This document shows, piece after piece, positions 35,362 to 44,962 of a DNA stretch of 64,000 nt; positions within the stretch are counted from its first letter, which is position 1; each line of letters starts with the position of its first letter. The position numbers and the translations under genes are program-made. The notes below the pieces were generated by a model. That model saw nothing but the letters and a program-made list of their open reading frames with translations. It did no database searches and was not told where the DNA came from. This stretch comes from Acinetobacter pittii ATCC 19004 = CIP 70.29 (lineage in GTDB: Bacteria; Pseudomonadota; Gammaproteobacteria; Pseudomonadales; Moraxellaceae): assembly GCF_000369045.1 (NCBI RefSeq), contig NZ_KB849796.1, forward strand, positions 257,529 to 321,528, given 5' to 3'.

Positions 35362-36054
35362 TTATTTGTCAGAATCCTTCTTTGTTGGATGGGCAATGTA
35401 CTGTAGAGCAATTAAACGTGTGACAATCAAAGCGAGATACATCACGCCACAAAACATTTGTAGCATGGCTAAAACGCGTGCTGGTGGACTAAGCGGCATT
35501 AAATCAGATAAGCCTGTTGCTGACTGTAAGCTAAAGCTCAGGAACAGTAGATCTAACCACGTCTGGAAATGATGAGCATTGTTTGGATTTTGGAAGCTAG
35601 CAGGAATCAATAGCTGACAAATGTTGTAGAGGAATGCAAAGCCCCAAGCTAGCAAAGTAAAAACCGCGGCAGCAGCAAATAATTCATCTCTTGTTAAATA
35701 TCGATCAGCAAACATATAACGAAATAAACCGTAAGCAGCCGAAAAGTAAGCCAGCGCTTCACAACTATGGGCAAAAATCTGAATCGTTAAATTGTTATAG
35801 CCTAATAAAATAAAGACGGAGGATATAATCGCTCCACTGACAAAAGTTAATCCCAGAAAAGTAAACATTGGGGTTTGACGAATGACCTTAGCAATAATAA
35901 GTAGGGCAAGCACTCCTAAAGCCCACGTTAGGGTCCGGTAAAATACATCATGAAAAGTGAGCATGGCCAAAATGAGTAGGATAAATTGCACAAGCAGCAA
36001 CCATGCAGAAGGTAGCAGTCGAAAGCTCGCCCAGAAGTCCATAATAGATCGCAT
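35362..36054 (-). CDS. Potassium-channel-like membrane protein with altered filter
   Basis: 230 residues, about six hydrophobic segments. The last pair encloses a pore-loop-like stretch LSFSLQSATGLSDLMPLSP. The position of the K+ filter TVGYGD reads TGLSD, so the canonical GYG is missing and selectivity is doubtful. This arrangement is seen in a group of bacterial 'ion channel' proteins of unknown selectivity. It lies upstream of betT on the same strand, and a joint role in osmotic adaptation is inference. Confidence 0.7.
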   Translation of the reverse strand: MRSIMDFWASFRLLPSAWLLLVQFILLILAMLTFHDVFYRTLTWALGVLALLIIAKVIRQTPMFTFLGLTFVSGAIISSVFILLGYNNLTIQIFAHSCEALAYFSAAYGLFRYMFADRYLTRDELFAAAAVFTLLAWGFAFLYNICQLLIPASFQNPNNAHHFQTWLDLLFLSFSLQSATGLSDLMPLSPPARVLAMLQMFCGVMYLALIVTRLIALQYIAHPTKKDSDK

Positions 36055-36173
36055 TTAATTATTTTCCTTTTTCATTATGTTTTGAATTATAGGAAATCAT
36101 ACTGTACAAAAAATAGGACAAACAAGTTGTTCTTTATTAAAGAGCTTCTTTCACTTTAATGTATGAGATCAAC

Positions 36174-36196
36174 AAAAAAAGCCCCGCAAGGCTTTT
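36174..36196 (-). terminator. actP terminator
   Basis: On the minus strand AAAAGCC pairs with GGCTTTT around a 6-nt loop, followed by further U residues. It is about 30 bp past the actP stop. Confidence 0.65.
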
Positions 36197-36226
36197 AATG
36201 AGATAGATATTTAATCCATTTTGATT

Positions 36227-37942
36227 TTAGTGATCTGATGCACCAGAAGCACCAATACCTGTCATTGAACGAACATATTGGGCATCGAATGCAGCACGCT
36301 CTTTTTTAGCACGTGCAGAGTTGTCAGTCACCGAGAAGAACCAACAGCAAAGGAATGACAATGGCATCGCAAATAATGCAGGACCATTGAATGGGTTAAC
36401 TGGTGTATCAGAGATTTTTAAAGTATCTACCCAAACCGCTTTAGACAGAACAATAAGTACTACCGCTGTTACAAGACCAACCACACCACCGATAACTGCT
36501 CCACGAGTAGTTAAACCTTTCCAAAACATTGAAAGAACAAGAATTGGGAAGTTTGCACAACATGCCACAGAGAACGCTAAGCCCACCATGAATGCTACGT
36601 TTTGCTTTTCAAACAAGATACCCAAAATCATGGCAAAGATTGCTAAACCAAGTGTCGCAATTTTTGACATACGAAGTTCTGAAGCTGGAGTCGTTTGACC
36701 TTTCTTGAATACGTTAGCGTATAAGTCATGTGAGATTGCAGATGCACCTGAAAGTGTTAAACCAGCAACAACAGCAAGAATCGTTGCGAACGCTACTGCT
36801 GAAATGAAGCCCATGAATAAGTCACCGCCTAAAGCATCACTTAAATGCACGGCTGCCATGTTGTTACCACCAACAAGTTCAAGCTTGCCTGATACTGCCA
36901 TTTTCGCAACATCAAGGAACTGTGGGTTGTTTGATACGAAAAGGATCGCACCGAAACCAATAATGAAAGTTAAAAGATAGAAGTAACCAATGAAACCTGT
37001 CGCAACCACAACCGATTTACGCGCTTCTTTTGCATCTTTTACAGTGAAGAAACGCATAAGAATATGTGGAAGACCCGCTGTACCAAACATGAGTGCCAAG
37101 CCAAGAGACAATGCATCAATCGGGTTTGCGGCAAGTTTACCCGGACCCATAATTTTTGCAGCTTCTTCAAAGCTTACGCTGTGAACTTTACTGAATACTT
37201 CAATTGATTGAGTGAACATGTTGCTGAAGCTGAAACCAACCGCTTTCATCACCATGAATGCCATGAAAGTCGCACCACTGAGTAACATGACCGCTTTAAT
37301 GATCTGTACCCATGTAGTTGCCAACATGCCACCAAAAATTACGTATGCCATCATTAATAGACCAACGATGACAACAGCGATGTTATAGTTCAAACCAAAT
37401 AGTAATTTGATGAGCTGGCCCGCTCCTACCATTTGAGCGATCAAGTAGAATGCGACAACCACAAGCGAGCTCAAGGCAGCTAAGGTACGGACTGGTTTTT
37501 CTTCAAGACGGAATGACACTACATCTGAAAGGTTATATTTACCAAGGTTACGTAAACGCTCTGCAACCAAGAATAAAACGATTGGCCAACCTACCATAAA
37601 CCCAAGAGAATAAAGTAAGCCATCAAAACCCGAACTAAACACCATCGCGGAAATACCAAGGAAAGATGCTGCTGACATATAGTCACCGGCAATTGCCAAT
37701 CCGTTTTGGAAACCGCTGATTCCGCCCCCTGCGGTATAGAAATCTTGTGCTGATTGAGTTTGTTTTGCAGCCCACTTAGTAATAAACAAAGTGAAACCAA
37801 CAAAGATGACAAACATGATGATAGCGTGCCAGTTAGTGGCTTGTTGCTCTGCTTCACCTAAGTCTGGGCTTGCCATAGCAACAGTTGAATATAGCGATGC
37901 TGCTGCCAATAAGGCTTTCGCTTTTAATGAATTCCATTTCAT
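36227..37942 (-). CDS. actP: Cation/acetate symporter
   Basis: 571 residues of the sodium:solute symporter (SLC5) family. An N-terminal signal-like segment ends in [13 protein letters not shown]. The SSS signatures include [31 protein letters not shown] and the Gly-rich [10 protein letters not shown]. It imports acetate (and glycolate or propionate in E. coli). The start is ATG 37942, with AAGGA about 11 bp upstream, 1 bp after the DUF485 stop. It forms an operon with DUF485 behind a CrbR-like operator. Confidence 0.93.
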   Translation of the reverse strand: MKWNSLKAKALLAAASLYSTVAMASPDLGEAEQQATNWHAIIMFVIFVGFTLFITKWAAKQTQSAQDFYTAGGGISGFQNGLAIAGDYMSAASFLGISAMVFSSGFDGLLYSLGFMVGWPIVLFLVAERLRNLGKYNLSDVVSFRLEEKPVRTLAALSSLVVVAFYLIAQMVGAGQLIKLLFGLNYNIAVVIVGLLMMAYVIFGGMLATTWVQIIKAVMLLSGATFMAFMVMKAVGFSFSNMFTQSIEVFSKVHSVSFEEAAKIMGPGKLAANPIDALSLGLALMFGTAGLPHILMRFFTVKDAKEARKSVVVATGFIGYFYLLTFIIGFGAILFVSNNPQFLDVAKMAVSGKLELVGGNNMAAVHLSDALGGDLFMGFISAVAFATILAVVAGLTLSGASAISHDLYANVFKKGQTTPASELRMSKIATLGLAIFAMILGILFEKQNVAFMVGLAFSVACCANFPILVLSMFWKGLTTRGAVIGGVVGLVTAVVLIVLSKAVWVDTLKISDTPVNPFNGPALFAMPLSFLCCWFFSVTDNSARAKKERAAFDAQYVRSMTGIGASGASDH

Positions 37943-37943
37943 A

Positions 37944-38276
37944 TTAGTGTAATCCTTTCTCATGCGTGATGGCTTCAACTTCCTTCAACGCTTCTTCACT
38001 CAACTGGTCAAGGGTATTGTTTGCGATATAGGAATACACGCCACACAGTAGGAAAGATAAAACAATAATTCCTAAGCCTAGTGGAATACCCCATGTCGTT
38101 ACACCACCACTAAATGAACTCATTAAAAATTCTTTGTTGTAGCCAACAAGTAGCATAAAGCCCACATAAAGCACTAACATAATGATTGTGAGCGTCCAGC
38201 TTAATGCACTTTTTTTCTTGACCATCTTTTGAAACTTTGGATTGCGTAGAATCTGTTCTACTTGGCTCTGATCCAT
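37944..38276 (-). CDS. yjcH: DUF485 membrane protein (YjcH-like)
   Basis: 110 residues with two membrane segments. The [19 protein letters not shown] motif near the first segment is typical of DUF485. It is almost always encoded directly before actP, as here, and is probably an accessory subunit of the acetate symporter. The start is ATG 38276 with AAGGAG 7 bp upstream; the TTG two codons earlier is too close to that ribosome-binding site. Confidence 0.9.
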   Translation of the reverse strand: MDQSQVEQILRNPKFQKMVKKKSALSWTLTIIMLVLYVGFMLLVGYNKEFLMSSFSGGVTTWGIPLGLGIIVLSFLLCGVYSYIANNTLDQLSEEALKEVEAITHEKGLH

Positions 38277-38367
38277 AACCAAACTCCTTGCCTGTGCCCA
38301 ACCTTGGTCACTTTTTTAATAGTAGTTTCTCATTATTAAAATTAGCAAAATAACGTGTAATTCGTAA

Positions 38368-38385
38368 CTTAGACTTTGGTCGTTA
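38368..38385. promoter_or_regulatory. Probable CrbR operator at DUF485-actP
   Basis: CTTAGACTTTGGTCGTTA shares the GACTTTRGTC core with sites at 42202 and 49331. On the minus strand it directly precedes a -35-like TTACGA, and GCTAAT lies about 21 bp further. It also sits in the 181-bp space divergent to crbS. Confidence 0.6.
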
Positions 38386-38457
38386 AAATTTAATCAATTT
38401 ATAGCTTTGTTTCTGCTTGCGGTATGATAGGCGTAAGGTTTTAATCATGTAGGTCAT

Positions 38458-41400
38458 ATGAACAGCTGGCTGATTATTGGGGTACTCACTCTTTATATAG
38501 CACTCTTATTCATTTGTGCTTTTTTTGGCGAGAAGCATGCTAGTCGCCTGAGTACACGTGGCCGGATGTTCTTGTTTAGTTTGACCTTAGGTGTTTACTG
38601 TTCATCTTGGACATTTTACGGCGCAACCGGAGCTGCCGTCCGAGAAGGCGTCATTTTCTTACCTATTTATTTAGGTCCGCTGTTATTTGTTTGGTTTGGT
38701 TACGATATCTGGCGACGTTTAGGCCGAGTACGTCAGCATCATGCAATTTCTTCAATTGCCGATTTTGTTGCTGCACGTTATGGCAAAAGCGGTGTATTGG
38801 CATCGCTGGTTACGATCTTGGCAGTCATTGCGATTATTCCCTACCTGGCCCTACAGTTACGTGCAATTGCCTTAAGTACATCAGTCATATTAGAGCAAAA
38901 TGCTCATATTCATACGACTACCAATAGCGTTTTGCTTTTAACCAGTGTCCTTGCGATCTTAGCCATGATCTTCGGTACAAGGCAAATTGCAAACACCGAA
39001 CAGCATGGCGGCCTCATGTTAGCCGTTGCATTTGAATCTTTTGTAAAATTATTCGCCCTAATCTGTGTCGCTTTATTTTTTATTTTTGAAGCACCCGCGA
39101 ACTTAGTACAAGTTTCGGCCGACGTAAACCAAACCTTCCAAGAAGTTCAGTTATTTGGGGTACCTGAAACGTTCTGGATTCAGACATTATTGGCAGGTCT
39201 CGCAATTATCTGTTTACCCCGTCAATTTCATGTGGCTGTTGTCGAATTACGCGATGAAAAGCACATTCGCGGTGCACGTAAATGGTTTGCGGCTTATCTC
39301 ATTTTAACGATTTTAGCTATTATCCCGATTGCAAGCTGGGCTTTGCATGCAGCGCCAAAATTCCTAACTGTGCCTGATGTGGCAGTACTCTCATTACCAT
39401 TGAGTTATAACCAAGAATGGTTAGCCCTACTGGCCTTTTTAGGTGGGTTCTCTGCCTCAACAGGCATGTTACTGGTGTCATCAGTTGCATTATCTATCAT
39501 GCTCAGTAACGACTTGATTATGCCCGCACTATGGCGTTTTAAGCTGCTATCACGTCACGATAAACATTTACCTAAAGTTCTTAAATTCAGCCGTCGTATT
39601 AGTATTGTCGCGGTGATGTTACTTGGCTTTTTATTCTTCCATTTCTTTAATGATATTAACCAGCTTTCAGTATTTGGTTTATTGGCATTTAGTGCGGTTG
39701 CTCAATTCGCTCCTGCACTAATTGGTGGATTGTATTGGCGAGGTGGAAGTCGCCAAGGCGTTTATGCAGGTCTTATTGTTGGATTCTTAATGTGGAGTTA
39801 CACATTACTATTTCCAACCATCTTACGTAGTTTGCCGGAAGCCTATCAAGAAACAGCCCAAAGTATTTTGCTTTTTGGTCCTTTGGGAATTAATGCATTA
39901 CGTCCAGAATCACTTTTTGGCTTTGAGTCATTTGCACCTTTAACCCACGGCGTTATTTGGTCGCTTGGTTTAAATATTGTTTTATATATTTGGATTTCTA
40001 AACTTTACCGCCCAAGTGTGGCAGAACAAATTCAGGCAGAAAGCTTTTTTTATTATGAAACTAAGCCCCTGCCATCACCGCATACCTCTACCGATTTAAC
40101 TTATTTACCGCACGATGCTGCACGTTTAAAAGTAGGCGATTTATTTGCGCTTGCTAAAAGAATTACGGGTGAGCAACCCACAACACAAGCGTTCGAGAAC
40201 TTTTGTGAACAAAATCATCTCACGCTCAACCCGAATAGTATCGCCAATGGCATGTGGTGGCGATTCACCGAACAATATCTAGCTGGCATTATCGGCGCAG
40301 CCTCTGCCCGTACTTTACTCACTACAGCAATGATCAATAATGGTCTGGCATTAGGCCAAGTCGCCAATATTTTAGACCAAGCCTCGCAATGGCAACGTTT
40401 CAATCAAAATTTGCTGATGACCATGATTGACCACATGACCCAAGGGGTAAGTGTGGTTGATAAAAACATGTGTTTGGTGGCTTGGAATAACCAATATTTA
40501 AAACTATTTGGCTACCCTAAAGATTTAGTTTATGTGGGTTGTCCAATTGCCGATCTGATTCGTTATAACGCTGAACGCGGCGAATGTGGCCCCGGTTCAG
40601 TCGAAGAACATGTTCGTAAACGCTTACACTGGATGAAAGTCGGAAGTGCGCATGAATTTGAACGAATCCGTAAAGACGGACGCGTTATTCAAATGCGCGG
40701 TAATCCTATTTCAGGTGGTGGCTTTGTGACTACCTTCGCCGACATTACGGCTTTCCGTGCGAATGAGGCAATACTGGAAGCCCGTGTAAAAGACCGAACC
40801 CAACAACTTGCCGATGCCTTAACCGAGCAACAGCTCGCGCGCGAACAAGCCGATATGGCCAATATGTCAAAAAGCCGCTTTATTGCTGCGGCAAGTCATG
40901 ACTTATTACAACCTATGCACGCTGCTCGTCTGTTTAGTACGGTTCTTGAACAAAGCATTGCGACCGAAGAAGATCGTCAAACTTTGCAACAACTTGACCG
41001 TGCTCTATATGGTGCAGAAAGTATGCTCTCTGCCCTGCTCGATATTGCACGTTTGGAAGGCGGTACCATACAGCCAAAAAGACAGCCTTATCCTCTGCAC
41101 GATTTATTAAGCGACCTTGAACTACAGTTTAAGTCGATTGCTGCACAGCGAAATATTTCATTAAAAGTTCACGATGTATCATTCTGGATTGACACAGATC
41201 CACAGTGGATACGACGCATTATTCAAAACTTTGTAAGTAATGCTTTACGATATACAGCCAAAGGCCGAGTGATTGTTGGTGTATTACGTTCAGCACAAAA
41301 ACCTGGACACATTCGAATTGGTGTCTGGGATACAGGTCCCGGAATTGCCGAAGAGCAACGTATTAAACTATTTCAAGAATTCGAACGCTGTGGGCATTTA

Positions 41401-41955
41401 TCACCGTGGGGTGAGCAAGGTTTAGGTTTGGGTCTTGCTATTGTGCAACGCATGACTGGTTTGTTGAATTATCCAGTCCATGTCTATTCACAACTCGATA
41501 AAGGCTCCTGCTTTATGATTGAGGTTCCGGTGGTAGAGGCTCCAAAAATGATAACCCCAACCGTACAGGCAGTACCTTTAAAAACCAAAGCCTATCGGAT
41601 TTTATGTTTAGACAATGATGAAACCATTCTTGAGGGTATGAGTAGCTTATTAGGTCGATGGGGGTATGAGGTTTTTAAAGCCACTGAACCGGAACAAGCA
41701 CTTGAAATTATTCAAAAAGAAAATATTCAAGTCTGGCTTATCGATCAGCATTTAAACAACAACCAACTCGGTGTCGATTTTATTTTGCAAAATCGTCAAT
41801 ATGATGTTCCGGTTGCTCTGATTACAGCCGACTCTCATCCTGAGTTACCTCAACAATTGAAAGAACTGAATATTGTTTTACTCAAAAAACCGCTTAAACC
41901 AGCTTCTCTAAGAGCATGGCTATCGGGTCTTAAAATTGCCAGTGAGACAGATTAA
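38458..41955 (+). CDS. crbS: Hybrid sensor kinase with SLC5 transporter domain (CrbS)
   Basis: 1165 residues. An SSS-type transporter domain with about 13 segments spans residues 1-530. A linker (STAC-like) and a PAS domain (near 650-760, NMCLVAWNNQYLKLFGYP) follow, then HisKA (AASHDLLQPMHAARLFS), HATPase (NFVSNALRYT, DTGPGI, GLGLAI) and a C-terminal receiver with acceptor Asp in VWLIDQHLNN. In Vibrio and Pseudomonas, CrbS with CrbR switches on acs and acetate use. The response regulator crbR, acs and actP are all nearby. Confidence 0.9.
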   Translation: MNSWLIIGVLTLYIALLFICAFFGEKHASRLSTRGRMFLFSLTLGVYCSSWTFYGATGAAVREGVIFLPIYLGPLLFVWFGYDIWRRLGRVRQHHAISSIADFVAARYGKSGVLASLVTILAVIAIIPYLALQLRAIALSTSVILEQNAHIHTTTNSVLLLTSVLAILAMIFGTRQIANTEQHGGLMLAVAFESFVKLFALICVALFFIFEAPANLVQVSADVNQTFQEVQLFGVPETFWIQTLLAGLAIICLPRQFHVAVVELRDEKHIRGARKWFAAYLILTILAIIPIASWALHAAPKFLTVPDVAVLSLPLSYNQEWLALLAFLGGFSASTGMLLVSSVALSIMLSNDLIMPALWRFKLLSRHDKHLPKVLKFSRRISIVAVMLLGFLFFHFFNDINQLSVFGLLAFSAVAQFAPALIGGLYWRGGSRQGVYAGLIVGFLMWSYTLLFPTILRSLPEAYQETAQSILLFGPLGINALRPESLFGFESFAPLTHGVIWSLGLNIVLYIWISKLYRPSVAEQIQAESFFYYETKPLPSPHTSTDLTYLPHDAARLKVGDLFALAKRITGEQPTTQAFENFCEQNHLTLNPNSIANGMWWRFTEQYLAGIIGAASARTLLTTAMINNGLALGQVANILDQASQWQRFNQNLLMTMIDHMTQGVSVVDKNMCLVAWNNQYLKLFGYPKDLVYVGCPIADLIRYNAERGECGPGSVEEHVRKRLHWMKVGSAHEFERIRKDGRVIQMRGNPISGGGFVTTFADITAFRANEAILEARVKDRTQQLADALTEQQLAREQADMANMSKSRFIAAASHDLLQPMHAARLFSTVLEQSIATEEDRQTLQQLDRALYGAESMLSALLDIARLEGGTIQPKRQPYPLHDLLSDLELQFKSIAAQRNISLKVHDVSFWIDTDPQWIRRIIQNFVSNALRYTAKGRVIVGVLRSAQKPGHIRIGVWDTGPGIAEEQRIKLFQEFERCGHLSPWGEQGLGLGLAIVQRMTGLLNYPVHVYSQLDKGSCFMIEVPVVEAPKMITPTVQAVPLKTKAYRILCLDNDETILEGMSSLLGRWGYEVFKATEPEQALEIIQKENIQVWLIDQHLNNNQLGVDFILQNRQYDVPVALITADSHPELPQQLKELNIVLLKKPLKPASLRAWLSGLKIASETD

Positions 41956-41961
41956 TTTTTT

Positions 41962-41991
41962 TCTCCCAAACCTTTTAATAAGTTTGGGAGA
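41962..41991 (+). terminator. crbS terminator
   Basis: TCTCCCAAAC (41962-41971) pairs with GTTTGGGAGA (41982-41991) around a 10-nt loop and is followed by TTTTT. Confidence 0.8.
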
Positions 41992-42201
41992 GATTTTTGG
42001 CAAAAATTATTGGTCTAATTTAAGCCAATAGGCAGAACTGCTCAAAAAGTCTACTTTTGTTGATTAAATAATTGGCCAAACTTTCCAATAGCCCTTTTTC
42101 TATGGCAAAGCTCACCTTTTTTGTAAGTGAACACTTGTATACTTAGTTACAATTTCATAAGCTTCTGTTTTTTAAAATTATAATTAGATAAAAACAACCA
42201 T

Positions 42202-42219
42202 ATACGACTTTAGTCGTAT
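42202..42219. promoter_or_regulatory. Probable CrbR operator at the unknown gene 42343
   Basis: ATACGACTTTAGTCGTAT is a perfect inverted repeat of 8-bp arms around TT. It is 15/18 identical to the acs site and is followed 22 bp later by CATAAA. It lies about 125 bp upstream of the start of the unknown protein gene. The rest of the 387-bp gap shows nothing else I can name. Confidence 0.65.
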
Positions 42220-42342
42220 TCTACTTGCATTCTTCATGACACATAAATATTCAAAACCAATTTATTCTATGTACAGCTATTTTTATAACCCATTTCCATA
42301 TTAAGCACCCCTGCTCACGAATTAATGCAAAGGACAATTGCC

Positions 42343-43110
42343 ATGAATATTTCTGATAACAGCCCACAAGGCCAACTTTCGTCTCAACAGTTTTATCGTC
42401 AATACAGTGCCAATGCTTTACTTCCTGAACTAGATTGGCAAAGTATTTTCCCCCACAGCAAACTCAATGAAGCACATATCAAAGCGTTAAATACAATTTA
42501 TCAATGTGCCGTCCCGCTGGCACTTAATGTATTTCATGATCTAAATTTTGATGTATTTGCACCTGCGGCTTATCATCCGCAAGGTTTAGGTTTATTCGAT
42601 AAATTGGCACAACAAGAAGAAAATTTCTTAAAAGTTCTTAGCGCTGAAAGTGAAAATCTTGACCATGACACACGTCATCAAATCTGGAGCATGCTACTCC
42701 GTGGCGGTGCTGTACTCGTTTTCAAAGCTTGGCTTGGTCATGTCAAACTCGGCGAGAATCAGTTAGATATGACTCAGTTTGATGAATTATCGGATTTACT
42801 CTTTATTAAAACACATCCAGATCAACTTGCTGAACGACTCCATGTTGATGAAAAAGCAAAACTCGACCATATCTTCTTGATGTATGGCAATGATATTTTT
42901 CTTGATCGCTTCAACAGTCTAGAAACAGCTGCTTTGTTTGTTGATTTAGGCGTTTATGATGCAGCCTTCTTAAGCCTACGCGATGACCGCGTGGCTGAAT
43001 ATTTAAAAATGAAAGGCTATGTGACTCAAGAACAAATTGATGATTTGCAATGCGCGCTTAATCCATTGTACTGCGACAGCCTAACACCAAAGCAAGATTG
43101 CCTTGCTTAA
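42343..43110 (+). CDS. Unknown protein in the crbS-crbR locus
   Basis: 255 soluble residues with no signal peptide or membrane segment, helical in character. There are clusters such as NVFHDLNFDVFAPAAYHPQG and HIFLMYGNDIFLDRF, and two Cys near the C-terminus (LQCALNPLYCD). I do not recognise a family. The start is ATG 42343 with AAGGA 9 bp upstream; an in-frame start six codons earlier overlaps that site. Its promoter carries the clearest copy of the acetate-regulon operator, so it is probably induced with acs and actP. It sits between kinase and response-regulator genes. Confidence 0.82.
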   Translation: MNISDNSPQGQLSSQQFYRQYSANALLPELDWQSIFPHSKLNEAHIKALNTIYQCAVPLALNVFHDLNFDVFAPAAYHPQGLGLFDKLAQQEENFLKVLSAESENLDHDTRHQIWSMLLRGGAVLVFKAWLGHVKLGENQLDMTQFDELSDLLFIKTHPDQLAERLHVDEKAKLDHIFLMYGNDIFLDRFNSLETAALFVDLGVYDAAFLSLRDDRVAEYLKMKGYVTQEQIDDLQCALNPLYCDSLTPKQDCLA

Positions 43111-43121
43111 GTGGCACACAT

Positions 43122-43149
43122 AAAAAAGACCTCAATCGAGGTCTTTTTT
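43122..43149. terminator. Bidirectional terminator between the unknown gene and crbR
   Basis: AAAAAAGACCTC (43122-43133) pairs with GAGGTCTTTTTT (43138-43149) around AATC. Confidence 0.85.
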
Positions 43150-43153
43150 CTTT

Positions 43154-43804
43154 TTAGATTTTCTTATCTTCAATATTTAATGCGCTAATGGCCAATACGG
43201 CTTGTGTACGGTTTTGCACACCTAATTTTCTAAAGATAGCCGTTACGTGAGCTTTAATCGTTGCTTCTGAAACATCGAGCTCATATGCGATTTGTTTATT
43301 TAACAAACCTTCCGCAACCATCATCAACACACGGAATTGCTGAGGTGTTAATGATTGAATACGTTCAGCTAAAGCAGTTTCATCTGCTGCTCTTGGGTCA
43401 AGGTTTAGATTAGATGGCAAGTTCGGTGGCAACCAGATATCACCTTCTAAGACTTGACGAATCGCTTCGCCAATATGGCTTGGATGAGCCGACTTAGGAA
43501 TATAACCCATCGCACCATGAGCGATTGCACGCTGAATGATTGAAGTTTCTTCATGTGCAGAAACCACAATAATCGGAATAGATGGATACTGTGCTCTTAC
43601 ATAAACCAGAGCCGAAAAGCCTGAAGCACCCGGTAAATTTAAATCGAGTAATACTAGATCAGGTTCTGCCCCATTTTCCAAACGCTCATAAAACTCATCA
43701 ACCGAGGCTGTTTCATGAATTTGTGCCTGTGGCAGGCTATAACGTACTGCTTGAATTAAAGCATGACGAAACAAAGGATGATCATCAACGATTAAAATAT
43801 TCAT
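43154..43804 (-). CDS. crbR: LuxR-family response regulator (CrbR)
   Basis: 216 residues. The receiver domain has ILIVDDHPLFRHAL, acceptor Asp in LVLLDLNLPGASG, and the Thr/Lys late positions in VVSAHEE and GYIPKSAHP. The LuxR/NarL HTH reads LTPQQFRVLMMVAEGLLNKQIAYELDVSEATIKAHV. The partner is inferred to be CrbS from linkage and homology. Expected targets are acs and actP, matching three shared 18-bp sites in this window. Confidence 0.9.
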   Translation of the reverse strand: MNILIVDDHPLFRHALIQAVRYSLPQAQIHETASVDEFYERLENGAEPDLVLLDLNLPGASGFSALVYVRAQYPSIPIIVVSAHEETSIIQRAIAHGAMGYIPKSAHPSHIGEAIRQVLEGDIWLPPNLPSNLNLDPRAADETALAERIQSLTPQQFRVLMMVAEGLLNKQIAYELDVSEATIKAHVTAIFRKLGVQNRTQAVLAISALNIEDKKI

Positions 43805-44180
43805 AAGCGATTAAAGTAATCTTGAGCATAAGTATGGCCTATTGTAACCCTACTATTTAGATGAAAGATACGCTCATCTTATCCATTTTTATGCAAAATG
43901 TTGATAAATGCAGAACTTAGCCAAGATTTTCAGATGTTTTTTAACTTTTAATCAAAATTAATCTGTTTTTTATATAAGCTTCCTTTTTATTATAAAAAAT
44001 ATATCACCTATAATTATATAAAATAAAAACAGCAACTTAATAAAAAAACAAAGTATAAAAATCCACTATTTATCTTTTATATTTAAAACTGATAAGGTTG
44101 ACCAATTTCGTTATTTTACAGTTTACCGTCGTTGTTGATTAATAAGTCCAATCTCTTGTTTTAGGCTTAGGAACCAAATT
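43805..44180. other. AT-rich divergent intergenic region (crbR / msuE)
   Basis: 376 bp that must hold promoters for crbR (leftward) and msuE (rightward). It is very AT-rich. A TTGACC near 44098 is a possible msuE -35, but no matching -10 or sigma-54 GG-N10-GC element is convincing. No gene seen. Confidence 0.4.
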
Positions 44181-44918
44181 ATGACTGGTATCACATCACC
44201 AAAACCTTTAAATATCGTTGCTGTTTCTGGTGGCTTAAATACCCCATCTAAAACGGAAAGTCTGGTTCAAGCCATTCTTGATGAATTATCAGAAGCAATC
44301 GATATTAAAGTTCACTTTATTAAATTAAGCGAAATCGGGCCTCTATTAGGCGGCGCATTTTATCGCAACCAACTTCCACAGCGCGTGCAAGATGATCTTG
44401 CAGCAGTTGAAGCAGCAGATGCTTTAATTGTAGGTACACCCGTTTACCGTGCTTCTTTTACAGGTCTTTTTAAACATTTCTTCGATTTTGTTGAACAGAC
44501 TGCTTTAGTCGATGTGCCTGTACTTTTAGCAGCATCGGGCGGTAGTGATCGTCATGCACTCGTACTTGAACATCAACTACGTCCATTATTCAGTTTCTTC
44601 CAAGCACAAACTTTACCAATTGGCGTATATGCGACCGATCGTGACTTTACTCCTGAATATACGGTAAAAAGCGAGCAATTATCAGATCGTATTACGTTAG
44701 CAGTAGCACGTGCATTACCAATTTTAGAATGGGCGCCAGCGAAAGGTAAACGCGCTGAAGTGGTTAAATCTAAATCACAGCAAGCAAATCAAGAGCTTGG
44801 TATTAACAAGCAAATTGAACAAGAAGAAGTATTACCTTCAGCGGCTGTACCAGACCTTGATGCGGCAGAATCTCGTTTGCATCACAAGTCTGGCAAATCA
44901 TTAACGCATGTTGCCTAA
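44181..44918 (+). CDS. msuE: NADPH-dependent FMN reductase, MsuE type
   Basis: 245 residues. The flavodoxin-like fold begins IVAVSGGLNTPSKTESL. The FMN-binding VGTPVYRASFTGLFKHFFD and AASGGSDRHALVLEHQLRPLFSFF are typical of SsuE/MsuE reductases. It supplies reduced FMN to a two-component monooxygenase. The C-terminal 50 residues are polar and longer than in SsuE. AGGA precedes the ATG. The partner sfnG follows 44 bp downstream. Confidence 0.9.
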   Translation: MTGITSPKPLNIVAVSGGLNTPSKTESLVQAILDELSEAIDIKVHFIKLSEIGPLLGGAFYRNQLPQRVQDDLAAVEAADALIVGTPVYRASFTGLFKHFFDFVEQTALVDVPVLLAASGGSDRHALVLEHQLRPLFSFFQAQTLPIGVYATDRDFTPEYTVKSEQLSDRITLAVARALPILEWAPAKGKRAEVVKSKSQQANQELGINKQIEQEEVLPSAAVPDLDAAESRLHHKSGKSLTHVA

Positions 44919-44962
44919 GTGCAATATGCCTAAATAAAAATAACGGATGGGGAGAACGCACC

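Noticed and set aside
36321..37184. Series of plus-strand open frames inside actP
   Set aside because: Composition is that of an antisense shadow of a membrane protein gene (Thr/Pro/Ala-rich), with no start signals.
41995..42100. Repeated ATTGG/CCAAT motifs after crbS
   Set aside because: Imperfect, spaced irregularly and common in AT-rich sequence; no support for function.
43990..44180. Sigma-54 promoter for msuE-sfnG, expected if SfnR-controlled
   Set aside because: No GG-N10-GC pair at suitable distance could be found.
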